From positions 1-64,000 of the forward strand of contig JANBPU010000084.1 in assembly GCA_027575805.1 (NCBI GenBank): DNA of 64,000 bases. Reading direction: 5' to 3'. Each line of letters starts with the position of its first letter. The stretch's first letter is position 1. The translations under genes were made by a program, and so were the position numbers. Origin of the DNA: Mycoemilia scoparia (lineage: Eukaryota; Kickxellomycota; Kickxellomycetes; Kickxellales; Kickxellaceae). The notes beneath the pieces were generated by a model. That model was given only the letters and a program-made list of their open reading frames with translations. It did not search any database and had not been told where the DNA came from. Positions 1 to 10,896 of this stretch are shown in pieces.

Positions 1-205
1 TTCCAAATTTATCAAGCTGAATAGGTTTTTATTAGTATGGTTTTCAATCTCACTTCATCTCCCTCATCATGCTTATTCTCCATCTCCCTATCGATCATAA
101 TTTTTAAATGGTTCCTTTTGGTAGCCAGCAATTATATGGGCAATCACAGCCAAGTGAGTGATCACAGGTTATTAGCAAATGGCCACTCTTCAAAAATAAC
201 CACTC
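1..205. repeat. Left-edge copy of a segment repeated at 7971-8172
   Basis: This stretch is almost identical to 7971-8172, with only a few mismatches (for example a small difference at the position equivalent to base 135). It contains a degenerate copy of the 120-bp MITE described elsewhere (about 93-207). It may be the right end of a longer duplicated unit cut by the window edge. The short ORF in it (37-228) has no recognisable product. Confidence 0.75.
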
Positions 206-237
206 ATTTCCACAAATTCTATAACTGACAAGCTCTC

Positions 238-386
238 AATCAAAAGGAAACAGATTGGTATCATCATACTTTCCCTGCAAATTAGCCCATAGTCCATAAG
301 TTTTAGCTAGAATTTGTCAGACTATCGGCTATTATCCAGTGTATTATTGTTGTACACCTTTAAAGAAGATTCTGCCAATTATCGTA
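238..386 (-). repeat. Family B interspersed repeat, copy 1
   Basis: The reverse complement matches plus-strand copies at 10437-10592, 17022-17168 and 26230-26395. Shared blocks include CTGGATAATAGCC, CTAATTTGCAGGGAA and CTGTTTCCTTTTG. No ORF is conserved between copies. It looks like a non-autonomous interspersed element (MITE- or SINE-like). Confidence 0.7.
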
Positions 387-601
387 GGTTTTTTACAAAA
401 GTTCAAAACGCAAATGATTAAAACAGGATATTGGTTTATTTAGAACTGAAGTTCCAACTGATAAAGTTAAAAATCCAGTATTCAACAGTAATGACAAAAC
501 ACACACACACGCACAGGCACACAAAAGACTACTAAAATAGCTTTTAAAAACATATGGGTTATCAAAAATAATAAATGTAAACTAGTAATAGTGATCATGA
601 T

Positions 602-2722
602 TTAGAACAAGGCACGAGTAATAATGTTCTCATGGATTCCATTAATCTCTTCATATATACGACTAATGTCTTCATGATTCAACAAGGTTATATCGGCCAT
701 AAAGTAAGCAATATTGTCCTTGGAGTCAGAGATTTGCTTCGAAACATTGTAATCGGCCAATATATTGTTAATTTGCTATATTGAGAATAAGATAGATTAA
801 ATAAAGATACATGTTGATTCGACACGTATTTCATAGTAGTGATAATATCATTTGCCTGCAAATTCAATGGAAATTAAGGAAAGATGGATAAATAAATAGG
901 AATTCGTGGTGTTGGTGGTAGCGATAGTGACAATGATGGTGATGAGCGAAATAAAAGTAGGAGAACTCGCTTTTGTAGAGGATTAATCACATACATTTAT
1001 ATAAAATGTATATACACGCCCACATCACATTCCATCAAAGGATAGCAAAAAAGAAATAAGCCAAGGAAATAGTAACAATGAATATAACACATGGTAGTGT
1101 GTGTGTGTCGAGAGGATGTATAAATGTAATTGTATGGTATTGGTGTGTGGTGGCGATAATGAAAATGCTTTGGAGTTAAGCATATGCGTGGAAATAGAAA
1201 TGGGCTGGATGTAGTAGTGGAATTATCGCATGTTGAATTTGCATAGGGGTGATGTTGAGGTATTAGATCATTCAGATGCTAACCTTGAGAACGCCAGGAA
1301 CATTTTGATGAACATTGACAATGCGGAGAGAGTTCTTGTCGGTCTTGGGAATGGCACGAAGATCGCATTGTGGGAAGTTGACAGCCTTGAGTGAAGTACC
1401 GTTGTTGATGAAGCGGCAAATAGATGTAGCAACTTCAGCACCAATCATACGCTGGGCCTCTTCGGTCGAACCACCAATGTGAGGAGTCAAGATAGTATTG
1501 GGGCAGTCCTGGAGCTCAGATACAAAGCCTGGACCATTGCCCAATGGCTCGGAGGGGTATACATCAACAGCAGCGCCTCCCAAGTGATGTGAGCGAAGTG
1601 CGTGAGCCAGAGCAGGGATGTCGACTACCTTTCCACGACTGGCATTAATAAGGAATGCGCCCTTCTTCATTTTTGCCAATTCCTTGGCGCCGATCATGTT
1701 TTTGGTATCATCAGTTTCAGGGACATGCAGGGTGATGAAGTCAGCGGTCTGGAGCACTTCATCAAGGGTAGCGCAAGCCTTGCTCATACCAAGCGGCATA
1801 AGTGGCATGATATCGTACCAGATGACATTCATACCCAAAGACTCGGCAATAACACTGAGCTGGGTGCCAATGTGACCATATCCAATAATACCTAGAGTCT
1901 TGCCTCTGATCTCATAGCAATTCTTGGAAACTTTGTTCCACACGCCGTTGTGCATTTCGCGGACACGGTCGCCGAGCTGACGAGATAGCATAATGATCTC
2001 GGCAATCATCATTTCGGCAACACTGCGGCTGTTGCTGAATGGGGAGTTGAAAACACAGATGCCTCGAGAGGCAGCAAAAGCCAAGTCAACCTGATTGGTT
2101 CCGATGCAGAAACAGCCAATAGCCACCAGTTTGGTAGCATGGGTTAGAACCTCCTCAGTCAACTTGGTCTTGCTACGAATGCCAATTACGTGGACGTCCT
2201 TGACCTTTTCTATTAGCTCATCCTTGCTCAACGCCTTATCGCTGGTTTCAACCTACAGTTTGGATGCATAGCCACATATCAGCATGATTGAGTTGTTAGA
2301 TGCAATGCATGGATGAGGATGATTGAATTAATCCAATGCTACTAGCAGGAAGCCGCTGTGAGGGCAGCTACCAAAAGAGATTGTATGCTTTAGAACAAGC
2401 AAGCCTCAGTGCTTATCACATAGAGTTTACGCACAAAGGACTGTTTGTCCAAAAGGCACTGTTGATACTGTGCATATAGGTGCATCACAGAACAGGCTCT
2501 TACCTGGTATCCAGCATCGCGAAGGATATTGATTGCTTTCTGGTTGATATTTTCAAGTAGTAGGATCTTTATGTCTTCGCTGTTGAATGGCTTGAGGAGG
2601 CGAGTATTTTGGTCTCTGGGGTTGAAGCTAGGACGGCGGGAAAGAGGCACACCGTTAACTACAGGAAGAGGCCCGTTTGGGGTAGAGTTTCCAGTGTTTG
2701 AGCGAGGCGTAACAACAGACAT
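602..2722 (-). CDS. SER3: D-3-phosphoglycerate dehydrogenase (serine biosynthesis), 3 exons
   Basis: Oxidises 3-phosphoglycerate with NAD, the first step of serine synthesis in the cytosol. I reconstruct exons 2722-2504, 2252-1284 and 775-602, giving 453 aa (yeast Ser3 is about 469). Visible are the substrate-binding RSKTKL stretch (residues 99-104), the Rossmann motif GYGHIG, the ASRGKVVD strand, and the catalytic-histidine segment TPHIGGSTEEA. The open frame of exon 2 runs into a stop at 1272, but the donor AAG|GTTAGC lies just before it. The third exon supplies the C-terminal ACT domain (key piece IAYFMADIT, ending TRALF), so the protein is full length and presumably serine-regulated. The 251- and 508-nt introns are long for this window; the second holds TG-rich tracts. 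The N-terminal ~45 residues are a Ser/Pro-rich extension, as in fungal homologues. Confidence 0.93.
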
Positions 2723-5700
2723 GGCTTAGAAACAAAGAACGATTTATATGTATATATATGCGTTTTGAAATTGATTTATCACTTGGTCTTTTAGGTGATA
2801 ATTATAATAATAGATAATTAATGTGATATGTGGAGTAGTGTACGGTGTGTGGGTATATAATGTATAGGGCTACCCAGAAAGAAAAGGAGCAGACGTAGCT
2901 GTTATAAATAATAGAAATAAAGTAGTTGACAAGAAGCAAATGAAAAGAGAGAGAGAGAGAAGGCAAAAGATATGTTACAATTTATAATAAAGCAGCGGTG
3001 CGGTGGTGGTAGTGCTGTGTTGTTTGGCAAGTAATATGAACTGATGGCAAAGATAGTGATGATAACGGTGATATGAAAGAAAGATCTGTGAAATAGGAGT
3101 TATTTATAAGTGAAAAGACAGAGAAGCATGCGCAACGCCGGATTGGGCGCCTTATAAACACGGTGAGCCATACACCAAGACGAAAATTTGTCTGCTCCCC
3201 ATGCACTTCCCATGAGAGAGCGCAATGAAATCGAAGGTGCCTTGAAATCGGACCAAATCAGCCAGCCAGAAACTGTGCTTCTCCCACTCACTGTCAGAAA
3301 ATCTATTTTGTGTTGCTCCCTAGATCTGAAACATTCCACGCACAGAGTAGAATACTTTGTGGACATGCCAAAAGGGCCTCCGATGTGTGATGCGTGGCCA
3401 ATGTTGGCATTGTTACCCAAGCTTGGAGAACACAAGCCTTGGTGCGGCAGCGCTGCTCTAAGAAAAGACCTGTCATCTGGGTATGATGGCCAAAACAATA
3501 TCCTTCTAGTGCTCTATTGCAGCAAATTTGGCTTTTTCTGCGTGTGGATCTCTGATCGCAATATCAGGCCAGTTAGAAATCGGCCTAAATAAAATAGACG
3601 GCTCTCCCTGCTGCACTTGCCGTTAATAGTAGACTACTGTAGCACTACCATAAGCCTTTGAGCCTACTACGCTCACAGACCACAGGTGTTGGTACATTTT
3701 GATTATAAAGCCGTCGGGTTTAAGAGTATGGTGAGAGCGAGAGAGCCATGCTTTAGAGACACTCGATCTCACTGGTCCCCACTACTCCGCCATCAGTGTT
3801 ATCATGTGTGGGGACAAGATCAGGGCATAAACAAGCGGCCTTCGTATATCCGCGTTTGTGTAATAGGGATACCAAATGGCTTTCTCTCCTAACAGACGCA
3901 TTGGGCCATATGTCCGACTTTAGATCGGACATTAACGACCTGGCCCTCTCCTTGCGCATCTGCTTTTAGCAATATCTACAATATCAGCCAAGTGCAGACA
4001 CATCATCTGAGCACTCGTCATTCTCTCGCCTTCTTTTCTTTTCTTTTCTTTTCTTTTCTATCCACCACTGGTGCAATACAAGCACATCTTTTATGGCTAG
4101 GTTTTTATAGCGTAGTGCGAAGTGACTGTCCCTACCACTGCTCATGTATGTTGGCCCTGCTGCCGCAGTAACATGGCTGTCTATGTACCCTACATATAGC
4201 CATTTTGCCATGCAACAATGTGCTATCAATACATTTATCTATCTTGGGTTCAAAATGTACCGGATCAATGAAGCCTTTTGTGAGAGAATGTGTGCTCTTA
4301 CTAGGCCAGCGGCCCACGCTGTTAGTTGCAAACAATGGGTTTTGTCTGCTTTTGTCATCATCACCGACATAGCATACAACCACAGCCACCAATGCTATTA
4401 TTGCCTAGCCACCACCAGGCTAGACTAGGCTAAATGACAACAATCTGTGGGCTAATATGGCCACCATACGCATACGCACATAGATACACGCCTATTCCCA
4501 TTGGTCCCTCCATCGCCATGCTAACCCCTTGTCCCATCCATGACAGCCAATAGTATGCAGCCATGGTTTATGTTGGTCACAATGGGTGTGGTAGTTGGTA
4601 GTGGTATGGTAGTTGTGTGAGCACTAATTACCAAGCCCGCCTGTTATGATCCCCTGCCATCACCACTATGACAATAACAGTGGCCATGGCCAATCACTTT
4701 AATGCGTATCCACTCCCACATACCCAATTGCTTTCTGTTTCTTTCTTCTTTTTTGTAGAAGCCAGTAGTGAGTGAATAGGCTGAGGAGCAGCCTGTGGAT
4801 TATAATAGCAAAAAAGGTGCAGATTTCCAACCCACCCAGAATACATGTAAAATAAAGTCGGCACTGAGCGTAAAATTGGCTATTATACGGAGAGATACTT
4901 TTGCGCTCACAGAGCTACTCTTCAATGTGGATTTAGCATACATTGTGGTGCCTTTCTCTCTGGTTCTCAACATCCCAGCATTTGCTATAAAGCATCCTTA
5001 TCAGCAGCCTTTGCTAGAATTAGCAACATTGGCCTTGGCCATCCTTTCTCTACCAAATTCTGCTTTTGCTGTTATATATGCAAATCCTAGTTGCAACATT
5101 GCCAACGAAAAGGCAAATATGAATTCTGGTATGCACTTTTGAACATCACTGCCTCCCTGCATAGATTGTGCTTCCGCAAGCACACAGCCAGAACAATTTA
5201 TGTATGTAGAAGCAGAGACATTTATAACGTCTATCCCTATAACACAAAATTAATTGTGAACCTGCCACAAAAAAGCGGTGATGGAATGGCAAGCTGCCAT
5301 TTGTGCATCTTGCGCTTGATTCTCTCTTTTTCTCTTTTGCAATGTTCCAGAGATTGTCGTGATAAGCCACCAACTACACACATACACTCCTCTCCTGCTC
5401 CCCCAGTTCAAGATACTAAACCCAAACAACACTTTTGGCTCTAAGGATGCCCACTATACATAGAATAGCATCTCACAGTAATGGCGATGAGTATCCAATT
5501 ATCATAATATAAAACCAAAACAGGTATTTTCCAGAAATAGTGTCATGCTTGTTGGTATGAAATTGCCCGAACTTATCTGTGTGGGTTCTCTCTGCAAAAT
5601 GACATAGTTGCTGTGTTAGAGATTCTAAACGGCCTTGACCTTCTTTTTGGTGTAGGGTCTCTCGCTCACATATATACGCATACATTAGCCATCATCAAGC

Positions 5701-6470
5701 CTTGTTTGTCTCCAAGCAAAATTTCAGCGTACGTGGTCCTCCCTCTAAATCGATAAAGCGTCGTTCGATATATTGACCATAACATTTATCGGTAATACTT
5801 GTTTAACTTAGAGCCAATTGCATCAATTAGAATCGCACCATAATTTGATCAGCTAAAACCTGTTCACGTATTTACATTATTTGTTTGTACTTTCAATCTG
5901 CTAGTTGGATTCCCAGAAAACACTTGGTCAGCATTCCTGTTTTAGCTGCAGATGCATACACGTATTTCTATTATAATAACCCAACTAAAAATGCCAAATT
6001 AGATATAGATAAGCCAGATATGACGTGAAATAGTATATACAACCACTGTTTAATTATTACACATATACATGCCCTTATTTGTCTAGTCAAGTGTAATTAA
6101 ACAATGATACCAAATATTTTATAAATGTTAAAATATTTAAATATCTGGATTCTAAAAGCTATGATATCTAGCCAAATTATATTTGTGGTCAAATATAAAA
6201 TGATTGTGCATGAAACAGAGAGAAGAGAGTATGCGTGTATGTATCCCTATGATTTGTACTATTTATATATCGCATTTCATATGAAGCTATAAAGGATCCA
6301 ATTTTTTCTAAATCCTTGTAAAATCTGACCTAATATGCAATTAAAAAAGTAAATTCCACAAATTCCACAAATTGGACAGATCCCACGGGGCTTCAGTCAA
6401 AAATGGACTCCCGGGAGTTGATTAGCAAATGCTCTGCGATTTAGCCAAAACCCAAGAGCTAATAAATGCC
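2723..6470. other. Gene-poor spacer upstream of the SER3 homologue
   Basis: About 3.7 kb without a supportable gene. The proximal part (2723-3110) is the 5' leader/promoter of the SER3 homologue and holds an AG-repeat (about 2948-2961). A CTTTT pentanucleotide microsatellite lies near 4033-4060. Two opposed ORFs at 3100-3592 (132 and 134 aa) lack codon bias, splice logic or recognisable motifs. From about 5700 the sequence becomes strongly AT-rich. Confidence 0.5.
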
Positions 6471-7002
6471 ATTTTATACATGATCGCAAGTGGAATACAA
6501 TGGTGTATGTGATGTATTTATTTTTTATTGATTATAAAACAGTTTAAAACAATTTAGAGAGCACTCTATTAAATTTGTCTTCTTGACCTAACAACAGAGA
6601 CCATAGAGTTTGATACAACATAGATTTAATTGGGTAGCTATGTTTTTTCGCAACTGAAAGTTGCTGATGATCAATTGGTTTCTGCAGCAGTTATTTAACA
6701 ATACCCATTAAGGTGTTTTCAAAACAAACGATAGTATCGACTAGAGGCAAAGCTAAAGCTATGCTTGAGAGTACTGCCAGTTGATATGTATATCTGTGCC
6801 AAAAGATATTCAATTGGTGCCCAATTATGCAAACAAGATGTTGGGTTTGTGTAGTGGATGGGACTATCAGGAGATATGCTTGATAATGATCGCTGACAAT
6901 GGATACTATCATTTTTGGAAGGAAACAGTGTGGAAAGGCATTTGAAGAGTGGTTCGAATCGAGAGCAATTGATGTGTATATCATCTCCAAGGGAGACTAA
7001 GG

Positions 7003-7161
7003 CTATTTACTTTTTAGAATATTAAAAGCAGCCGTTCCAAGTTCACGGCACTTTCTTACTGTCTTGATGGCAAGGGTTATGCCCTTGTCAACTATGGTGG
7101 GTTTCTTCTCACCATAGTTGCTGGCTTGGGATTGGGTCATTGAGCGGTGTTTGTCTGACAT
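7003..7161 (-). CDS. Unrecognised 52-aa small protein, copy A
   Basis: Not recognised. The ORF starts MSDKHRSMTQ, contains a basic, probably amphipathic helix (DKGITLAIKTVRKCRELG) and stops at codon 53. The same-length ORF exists in duplication unit B with a handful of conservative changes (D/E, T/S, V/A, I/V) and the stop at the same position, which suggests coding constraint. A TATAAAAGG box lies 105 bp upstream of the ATG and is preserved in both copies. No signal peptide or membrane segment is visible. It could instead be the first exon of a longer gene, because a GTAAAT donor-like site overlaps the stop, but copy B lacks that site. Downstream minus-strand sequence (6691-6990) is open but not convincingly part of it. 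Confidence 0.4.
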   Translation of the reverse strand: MSDKHRSMTQSQASNYGEKKPTIVDKGITLAIKTVRKCRELGTAAFNILKSK

Positions 7162-7265
7162 TTTGTGATATATAGGCTAGAATGTGCTGGCGAATTACGA
7201 ATAAAATATTTTAAAGTGAAAAATATTTGTGGTGTTGTAAATTTGGAGAGAGCTGCCATGGTACT

Positions 7266-7274
7266 CCTTTTATA
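7266..7274 (-). promoter_or_regulatory. TATA box of small gene copy A
   Basis: TATAAAAGG on the minus strand, 105 bp upstream of the ATG at 7161. It is conserved at the same spacing in unit B and is preceded in both copies by an AG-repeat. Confidence 0.5.
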
Positions 7275-7970
7275 GACATTTACTAGAGTAGTGGTTCCAA
7301 TAGTTCCTCTCTCTCTCTCTCTCTCTCACATATCCGCAACACTACACATATTTTTTATCAATGAGATAAAGTTTGGCTGCCTACATCACAAGCAACAAAT
7401 CCCTCCAGCAAAATCCTAATAGGAAAGCTCACATGATTGTCCCTCTTGCCATTCTTGTGTGGGGTTTCACAGCAAGTAAGAGTTTCTGTGATGATCAAAA
7501 TATTCAAGTTGTAGTATTGCACTGCTTTATTTTCCTACCCAGCACAGCATCTGATCATCTTCCTACTACTCAGAGCCTTTGAGGAGGACATTTTGATGAT
7601 CTTGATTGTCACGTTAAAGCAGATATAATGCACAGCAGTCATATGCACACATCTCAAACAATCTTCGGGATGAAGGATTTATCCTGAGAACTTGGAATTG
7701 CGCACTATTATTGATATCAGCGCTGTGGTTCTCTTAATATAATGCCATAAATATTTGGGTACTTTGGTGCCCCCATTGGCTACATTGATATTAAGTTGTA
7801 ATATAATAGACTGCTGTATAGGAGTCACACTTTTATGAGATCAATTCGGAGTTTTAGAATTTTGATTCCAAGCTTGATCACAGTACATTTTTATTAGTTG
7901 GATTTGACCTATTCTTTAATGGAAATGCAACCACAGAGCTTCGGCAATAGGTGAAATAATCAGAGAAATT

Positions 7971-8172
7971 TCCAAATTTATCAAGCTGAATAGGTTTTTA
8001 TTAGTATGGTTTTCAATCTCACTTCATCTCCCTCATCATGCTTATTCTCCATCTCCCTATCGATCATAATTTTTAAATGGTTCCTTTTGGTAGCCAGCAA
8101 TTATAGGGGGCAATCACAGCCAAGTGAGCGATCACAGGTTATTAGCAAATGGCCACTCTTCAAAAATAACCA
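7971..8172. repeat. Copy of the window-start segment, with degenerate MITE
   Basis: Near-identical to bases 1-205. It includes a degenerate 120-bp-family MITE (about 8062-8177) whose right half (GCAAATGGCCACTCTTCAAAAATAA-type end) is recognisable. It sits between duplication units A and B. Confidence 0.75.
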
Positions 8173-8727
8173 TCCATTTTACACATGATCACAGGTGGAA
8201 TACATCAGTGTATAATATATATTTTTTTATAGATTATAAAACAGTTTAAAACAATTTAAAGAGCACTATATTAAATTTATCTTCTTGGCCTAACAACAGA
8301 AACCATAGAGTTTGATACAACATAGATTTAATTGGAAAACTATGTTTTTTCTGCAACTGAAAATTGCCAATGATCAATTGGTTGAGTTCAATGCAGATAA
8401 TTGGTTTCTGCAGTGGCTATTGAACAATACCTATTAAGGTATTTTCAGAACAAACGATAGTATCGACTAGGGGCAAAGCTAAAGCAATACTTGTGAGCAT
8501 TGCTAGCTGATATGGATACCCATGTCGAAAGATATTCAATTGGTGCCCAATGATGCAAACAAGATGTTGGGTTTATACAGTGGATGGGACTATCAGGATA
8601 TATGCTCGGCAATAGTCACTGACACTGGATACTATCGTTTTTGGAAGGAAACAGTGTGGAAAGGTATTGGAAGAGTGGCTCGAATCGAGAGCAATAGATG
8701 TGTATGTCATCTCCAGGGGAGACTATT

Positions 8728-8886
8728 TTATATAGTTTTTAGCACATTAACAGCAGCTGTGCCAAGTTCACGGCACTTTCTTGCTGTCTTGATGGCAAGG
8801 GATATGCCCTTGTCAACTATGGTGGGTTTCTTCTCACCATAGTTGCTGGCTTGGGATTGGGTCATTGAGCGGTGTTTTTCAGTCAT
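8728..8886 (-). CDS. Unrecognised 52-aa small protein, copy B
   Basis: Paralogue of the ORF at 7003-7161. It has the same length, starts MTEKHRSMTQ and shares the long invariant middle (SNYGEKKPTIVDKG). Several differences between copies are silent. The terminator is TAA here against TAG in copy A, so the C-terminus is kept although the DNA diverged. The TATA box and leader are conserved too. Function unknown. The ORF is short, so a non-coding origin is still possible. Confidence 0.4.
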   Translation of the reverse strand: MTEKHRSMTQSQASNYGEKKPTIVDKGISLAIKTARKCRELGTAAVNVLKTI

Positions 8887-8990
8887 TTTGTGATATATAG
8901 GCTAGAATGTGCTGGCGAATTATGAATAAAATATTTTAAAGTGAAAAATATTTGTGGTTTTGTATGTTTGGAGGAAGCTGCCATGGCACT

Positions 8991-8999
8991 CCTTTTATA
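8991..8999 (-). promoter_or_regulatory. TATA box of small gene copy B
   Basis: TATAAAAGG on the minus strand, 105 bp upstream of the ATG at 8886, at the same spacing as in unit A. Confidence 0.5.
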
Positions 9000-10436
9000 G
9001 ACATTTACTAGAGTAGTGGTTCCAATAGTTCCTCTCTCTCTCTCATATCCGCAACACTACACATATTTTTAATCTATGAGATAAGATTCGGCTGCCTACA
9101 TCACAAGCAACAAATCCCTCCAGCAAAATCCTAATAGGAAAGCTCACATGATTGCCCCTCTTGCCATTCTTGTGTGGGGATTCGCAGCAAGTAAGAGTTT
9201 CTGTGATGATCAAAATATTCAAGTTGTAGTATTGTGCTGCTCTATTTTCCTACCCAGCACAGCATCTGATCATTTTCCTACTACTCAGAGCCTTTGAGAA
9301 GGACATTTAGATGATCTTGATTGTCACGTTAAAGCAGATATAATGTGCAGCAGTCATATGCACACATCTCAAACAATTTTCGGGATGAAGGATTTATCCC
9401 GAGAACTCAGAATTGTGCACTATTATTGATATCAGTGCTGTGGTTCTCTTAATATAATGCCATAAATATTTGTGTACGTTGGTGCCCCCATTGGCTACAT
9501 TGATATTAAGTTGTAATATAATAGGCCGCTGTATAGGAATCCCATTTTTATGAGATCAATTCCGGGGTTAGAATTTAGATTCCAAGCTTGATCACAGTAG
9601 ATTTTTACTGAGTAGTTTTGTTTTGTACCCTGTTAAAATCTGAAGCACCAATAACGTAATTTTAATTCCAATGCGTATTTTTGTTTTTGTGATAAGGAAT
9701 AATAATCTCCACGATAAAAGGATGTTTCTATTTTATTAGGTTGGTTGATATCGTATATAGCTCTCAGTTACATTCACAAATCTACTGTGGCTGTTATTAA
9801 ACATGAAAATGAACTTCAAAAGTTCAATTCAGATGCAACATTATAATAATCTCCGATATTTTCTCTCATACTATTAAACATTTGTTTCAAAAATTTAAAA
9901 TAATTTAGAGTCAGAGAGCAGAGACATAAATAATAAAAAATAAACATAGAAATATAAGCATACAAAAGCAAATTTACAAAAAAAAAGTCTTTGCTATACA
10001 AAATGGACTTTGTACCACACACGAATGTGCTTTTCGTCCTAATCGGCATCTGGGTATTTAGGATCTGTGCGCTCTTCCTTTGTTCTCCAGATTTCCTCTT
10101 TAAGCTCAAAATCACAATGACAATATTGACTATACACCAGATAGTTTTATATTACAGGTGATTTGTTTATCGAAAGAAATATGAGGAAATGACTAATAGC
10201 AAGAGATGCGGTGTGGATGTTTTTTGAAAGAATAGATATAGTGGTAGACCGTAGGTATTAGTAGTGTTTACTTTGATGCTTGGGTTAGAAATCATTATTG
10301 TTTGTGGTAGATGAGAAGATGATTGTAAGCTATCAACCTAATTAATGCTGGGGTACTAAACACATTAATTCCACCTATACATTTTAACTTTATCCTTTGC
10401 CAAGATAATACCCGTATATGTGTGTAGCTATCTGGA

Positions 10437-10592
10437 TGTGTCGCCTCTAAAAGGGCACTAGTACATTCCCTTGGTTAAAAGCCAATTATCTGTCAAACTC
10501 TAACTAAAATGTATAAACTGTGGGCTAATTTGCAGGGAATGTGAGAGAGGGTATCTGACTATTGCCTTTTGGTGGAGAACTAGCCACCCGGT
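10437..10592 (+). repeat. Family B interspersed repeat, copy 2
   Basis: Shares with the copies at 238-386, 17022-17168 and 26230-26395 the blocks CTAAAATGTATA, GGGCTAATTTGCAGGGAATG and CCTTTTGGTGGAGAACTAGCC. No coding content. Confidence 0.7.
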
Positions 10593-10896
10593 ATAGGTAT
10601 AACAATGAATTAACTTATTGTGTCTTATACTTATAGAATAAGGCTTGGATAGATATCTAACCCACGAAGACCCCAGGTTATAAACCAAGTTTGAAATATA
10701 CATTCCTTTGACCAATGTTAAATAAAGCAATAGGCTTAGAAAGATAACTTGAAGTTTAATACATAGTAGTATATTAAAAGTTACCGACATTAGAACGATG
10801 TACCAAGCCTAAAAAAGCGTTTATTTTGTCATTATAGCGAATTCTAAAAACAAAATACTTCTAAAGCCAAACCATGAATTGCTTAGTTTAGAAAAG

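Larger units (their letters stand above)
6471..7902. repeat. Tandem duplication unit A
   Basis: Matches 8172-9615 in the same orientation over about 1.4 kb with scattered substitutions and small indels. The similarity covers non-coding sequence, a small minus-strand ORF and its upstream TATA box alike, so the whole locus was duplicated. The CT dinucleotide tract near 7310-7327 is longer here than in unit B. Confidence 0.85.
8172..9615. repeat. Tandem duplication unit B
   Basis: Second copy of the roughly 1.4-kb unit at 6471-7902, same orientation. Both end in matching sequence around GATTCCAAGCTTGATCACAG (9580-9599, against 7862-7881). The CT tract is shorter here. Confidence 0.85.

Noticed and set aside
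1272..1284. Phosphoglycerate dehydrogenase as a truncated enzyme without ACT domain
   Set aside because: The stop at 1272 lies in an intron; the missing domain is found in phase at 775-602.
3100..3592. Opposed ORFs of 132 and 134 codons upstream of the SER3 homologue
   Set aside because: Composition and residue pattern are not protein-like, neither has recognisable domains, and they overlap each other in a likely promoter.
6691..6990. 99-codon minus-strand ORF downstream of small gene copy A
   Set aside because: The same frame in duplication unit B is interrupted by a stop, so it is probably not coding.
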